Shown: positions 6,711 through 7,819 of the stretch, one piece after another
Position numbering within the stretch: the first letter of the stretch is position 1
Layout of the letters: the number at the start of each line of letters is the position of its first letter
Origin: an uncultured Lysobacteraceae bacterium
Lineage (GTDB): Bacteria; Pseudomonadota; Gammaproteobacteria; Xanthomonadales; Xanthomonadaceae
Direction: 5' to 3'
DNA: 7,819 nucleotides
NCBI GenBank assembly: GCA_946886995.1
Contig: CAMPJU010000051.1
Span: 1-7,819 of the forward strand
The notes under the pieces: generated by a model
Databases searched by the model: none
Seen by the model: only the letters and a program-made list of their open reading frames with translations
Told to the model about the DNA's origin: nothing
Program-made: the position numbers and the translations under genes

Positions 6711-6739
6711 CCCGCGCTGCGCAGGGCAGCACGCGCGGG
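6711..6739 (-). promoter_or_regulatory. Intercistronic hairpin between ccmB and ccmC
   Basis: The minus-strand RNA can fold into a stem of seven perfect G-C pairs (CCCGCGC with GCGCGGG), then a bulged G and three more pairs (UGC with GCA), around an 8-base loop. It sits in the 52-base ccmB-ccmC gap. The 3' arm runs into GGGAAGG, the only purine-rich stretch near the ccmC ATG, and the hairpin encloses the alternative GTG start (6732-6730). There is no U tract, so it is not a classical terminator. It could tune ccmC translation or mark an mRNA processing point. This is inference from base pairing only. Confidence 0.3.
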
Positions 6740-6745
6740 TCGGTG

Positions 6746-7414
6746 TCAGCTCATGGCGATCCGGATCGCGGCGGCGGCGGCCAGCGGCGCCAGCACGAGG
6801 GCCAGGACGAGGCCGGCGGCCAGCAGCAGCAGCGCGCCGGTGGGGTCCATCCCCTGGCTGGCCTGCGCCACGCTGCCGGCCCCGAACACCAGCACGGGGA
6901 CGTAGAGCGGCAACGCCAGCAAGGCGACGAGTATACCGGAGCGCCGCATCCCGACGGTCAGTGCGGCGACCACGGCGCCCAGCAGGCTGAGCAGCGGCGT
7001 GCCCAGCGCGAGCGATGCCAGCAGGGTGGGCAACTGTGCGGCCGGCAGGTGCAGCAGTTCGGCCAGCAGCGGGGTGGCGACCAGCAGGGGCAGGGCGGTC
7101 GTCGCCCAGTGCATGAACGTGCGCACGCCGACCAGCCACGCCAGCGGCACGGGCGCGAGCATCCATTGCTCCAGCGAGCCGTCCTCGGCATCGCCCCGGA
7201 ACAGCGTGTCGAGCGAGAGCAACCCGGCGAGCAGCACGGCGACCCACAGCGCGGGTGCCGCGACCGGCGCCAGCGCTTCGCGGCTGCCCCCGAAAGCCAG
7301 CGCGAACAGCACCACGACCAGCAGCGCGAACAGTGCCGGCTGCAGTGCGTCGCCGCGACGGCGCCAGAGCAGCCTCAGGTCGCGGACGAGCAGGGCGCGG
7401 CCCGCCACGATCAT
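6746..7414 (-). CDS. ccmB: Heme exporter ABC transporter permease CcmB
   Basis: CcmB is the membrane permease of the CcmAB ABC transporter, whose ATP hydrolysis drives release of heme-loaded CcmE from CcmC/CcmD. The 222-residue product (E. coli 220) has six hydrophobic segments. The conserved cytoplasmic stretch [16 protein letters not shown] (71-86) is a strong CcmB signature and the likely contact with the CcmA ATPase. The phrase [20 protein letters not shown] (151-170) and the following PVLVFG also match the family. The ATG overlaps the ccmA stop as ATGA (7411-7414), and GGAG lies eight bases upstream. The open frame continues far upstream through ccmA, but [15 protein letters not shown] is the right family start. 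After the TGA stop comes a 52-base gap with a hairpin before ccmC. Confidence 0.96.
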   Translation of the reverse strand: MIVAGRALLVRDLRLLWRRRGDALQPALFALLVVVLFALAFGGSREALAPVAAPALWVAVLLAGLLSLDTLFRGDAEDGSLEQWMLAPVPLAWLVGVRTFMHWATTALPLLVATPLLAELLHLPAAQLPTLLASLALGTPLLSLLGAVVAALTVGMRRSGILVALLALPLYVPVLVFGAGSVAQASQGMDPTGALLLLAAGLVLALVLAPLAAAAAIRIAMS

Positions 7415-7819
7415 GCGGCACGCTCCAGGGTCAGCTGGCGGGTGCGGACAGGCGGGGCGGCATAGGCGCCATGGGTCGTCACCAGCGCGGCGCCGCCCGC
7501 GCGCAGCTGCGCCTGGACCATGCGGTTGACCAGTTCGATGCCCGCCAGGTCCAGGTTGGCGTACGGCTCGTCGAGCAGCCACAGCGGCGCCGGCGACAAC
7601 CACAGCCGCGCCAGCGACAACCGCTTCTTCTGTCCGGCGGACAACTGCCGCGCGAGCGTCGATTCATATCCCTGGAGGCCGACGATCGCCATCGCGTGCG
7701 CGGGCGACTGGCCGCGGCGACGTCCGTGGAGCCCGCACAGGAAGTCGAGGTTCTCGATCGCCGTCAGGTCGGCCTTCAGCGCAGGCAGGTGTCCGAGGTA
7801 GGCGAAGGCGCGCGAGCGC
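7411..7819 (-). CDS. ccmA: Heme exporter ABC transporter ATP-binding protein CcmA (C-terminal part, cut by window edge)
   Basis: CcmA is the cytoplasmic ATPase of the CcmAB transporter. About 135 residues are visible, the C-terminal two thirds of a roughly 200-residue protein; the start and Walker A motif lie beyond 7819. Present in order are the CcmA-type phrase [18 protein letters not shown] followed by FLCGLHG, the ABC signature [16 protein letters not shown], the Walker B and catalytic glutamate in LWLLDEP, the D-loop YANLD, and the switch histidine in [20 protein letters not shown] is distinctive for CcmA among ABC ATPases. The protein ends in a short tail (QLTLERAA). Its TGA overlaps the ccmB ATG. 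The frame is open to the edge, so truncation is an effect of the window and not a broken gene. The operon promoter should lie upstream of ccmA. Confidence 0.95.
   Translation of the reverse strand, partial: RSRAFAYLGHLPALKADLTAIENLDFLCGLHGRRRGQSPAHAMAIVGLQGYESTLARQLSAGQKKRLSLARLWLSPAPLWLLDEPYANLDLAGIELVNRMVQAQLRAGGAALVTTHGAYAAPPVRTRQLTLERAA

Noticed and set aside
7411..7692. A short 93-residue protein beginning at the internal ATG at 7692
   Set aside because: The same frame continues upstream to the window edge with conserved CcmA sequence, so that ATG is internal to a gene truncated only by the window.

Overview
The window is very GC-rich (about 70% by eye), with almost every third codon position G or C and genes packed nearly end to end. 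Protein content points to a gammaproteobacterium of the Xanthomonadaceae (Lysobacter, Luteimonas, Xanthomonas relatives). The strongest clue is the MetX-family protein, which closely resembles the Xanthomonad serine O-succinyltransferases as I remember them. The genus is inference.

From the right edge (7819) down to 1314, all on the minus strand, lies a complete-looking System I cytochrome c maturation operon in the classical order ccmA-B-C-D-E-F-G-H-I. Only ccmA is cut, by the window edge, losing its N-terminal part with the Walker A motif. CcmAB is the ABC transporter pair. CcmC, with small CcmD, loads heme onto the chaperone CcmE. CcmF with CcmH and CcmI forms the ligase that attaches heme to apocytochrome CXXCH motifs. 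CcmG (DsbE) and CcmH are the thiol-redox arm that keeps those cysteines reduced. CcmH and CcmI are separate proteins, not fused as in E. coli. Most junctions are ATGA (or ATGGTGA) overlaps. Only B/C and E/F have gaps, giving translational blocks AB, CDE and FGHI.

Six bases after ccmI, on the same strand, comes a MetX-family acyltransferase (192-1307), predicted to make O-succinylserine for cysteine synthesis. Its spacing suggests it is the last gene of the ccm transcription unit, linking cysteine supply to the thiol-dependent cytochrome pathway.

Below position 192 the content is uncertain: about 100 bases with weak hairpins, then a C-rich stretch to the edge with a 12-C run. Its base periodicity looks coding. 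I prefer the C-terminal tail of a convergent plus-strand gene ending in TAA at 90-92, but a minus-strand gene starting at 134 cannot be excluded.

I see no tRNA, rRNA, mobile element, CRISPR array or clear promoter. The operon promoter must lie beyond 7819. The window is mostly well-known biology; I found no convincing undescribed system.
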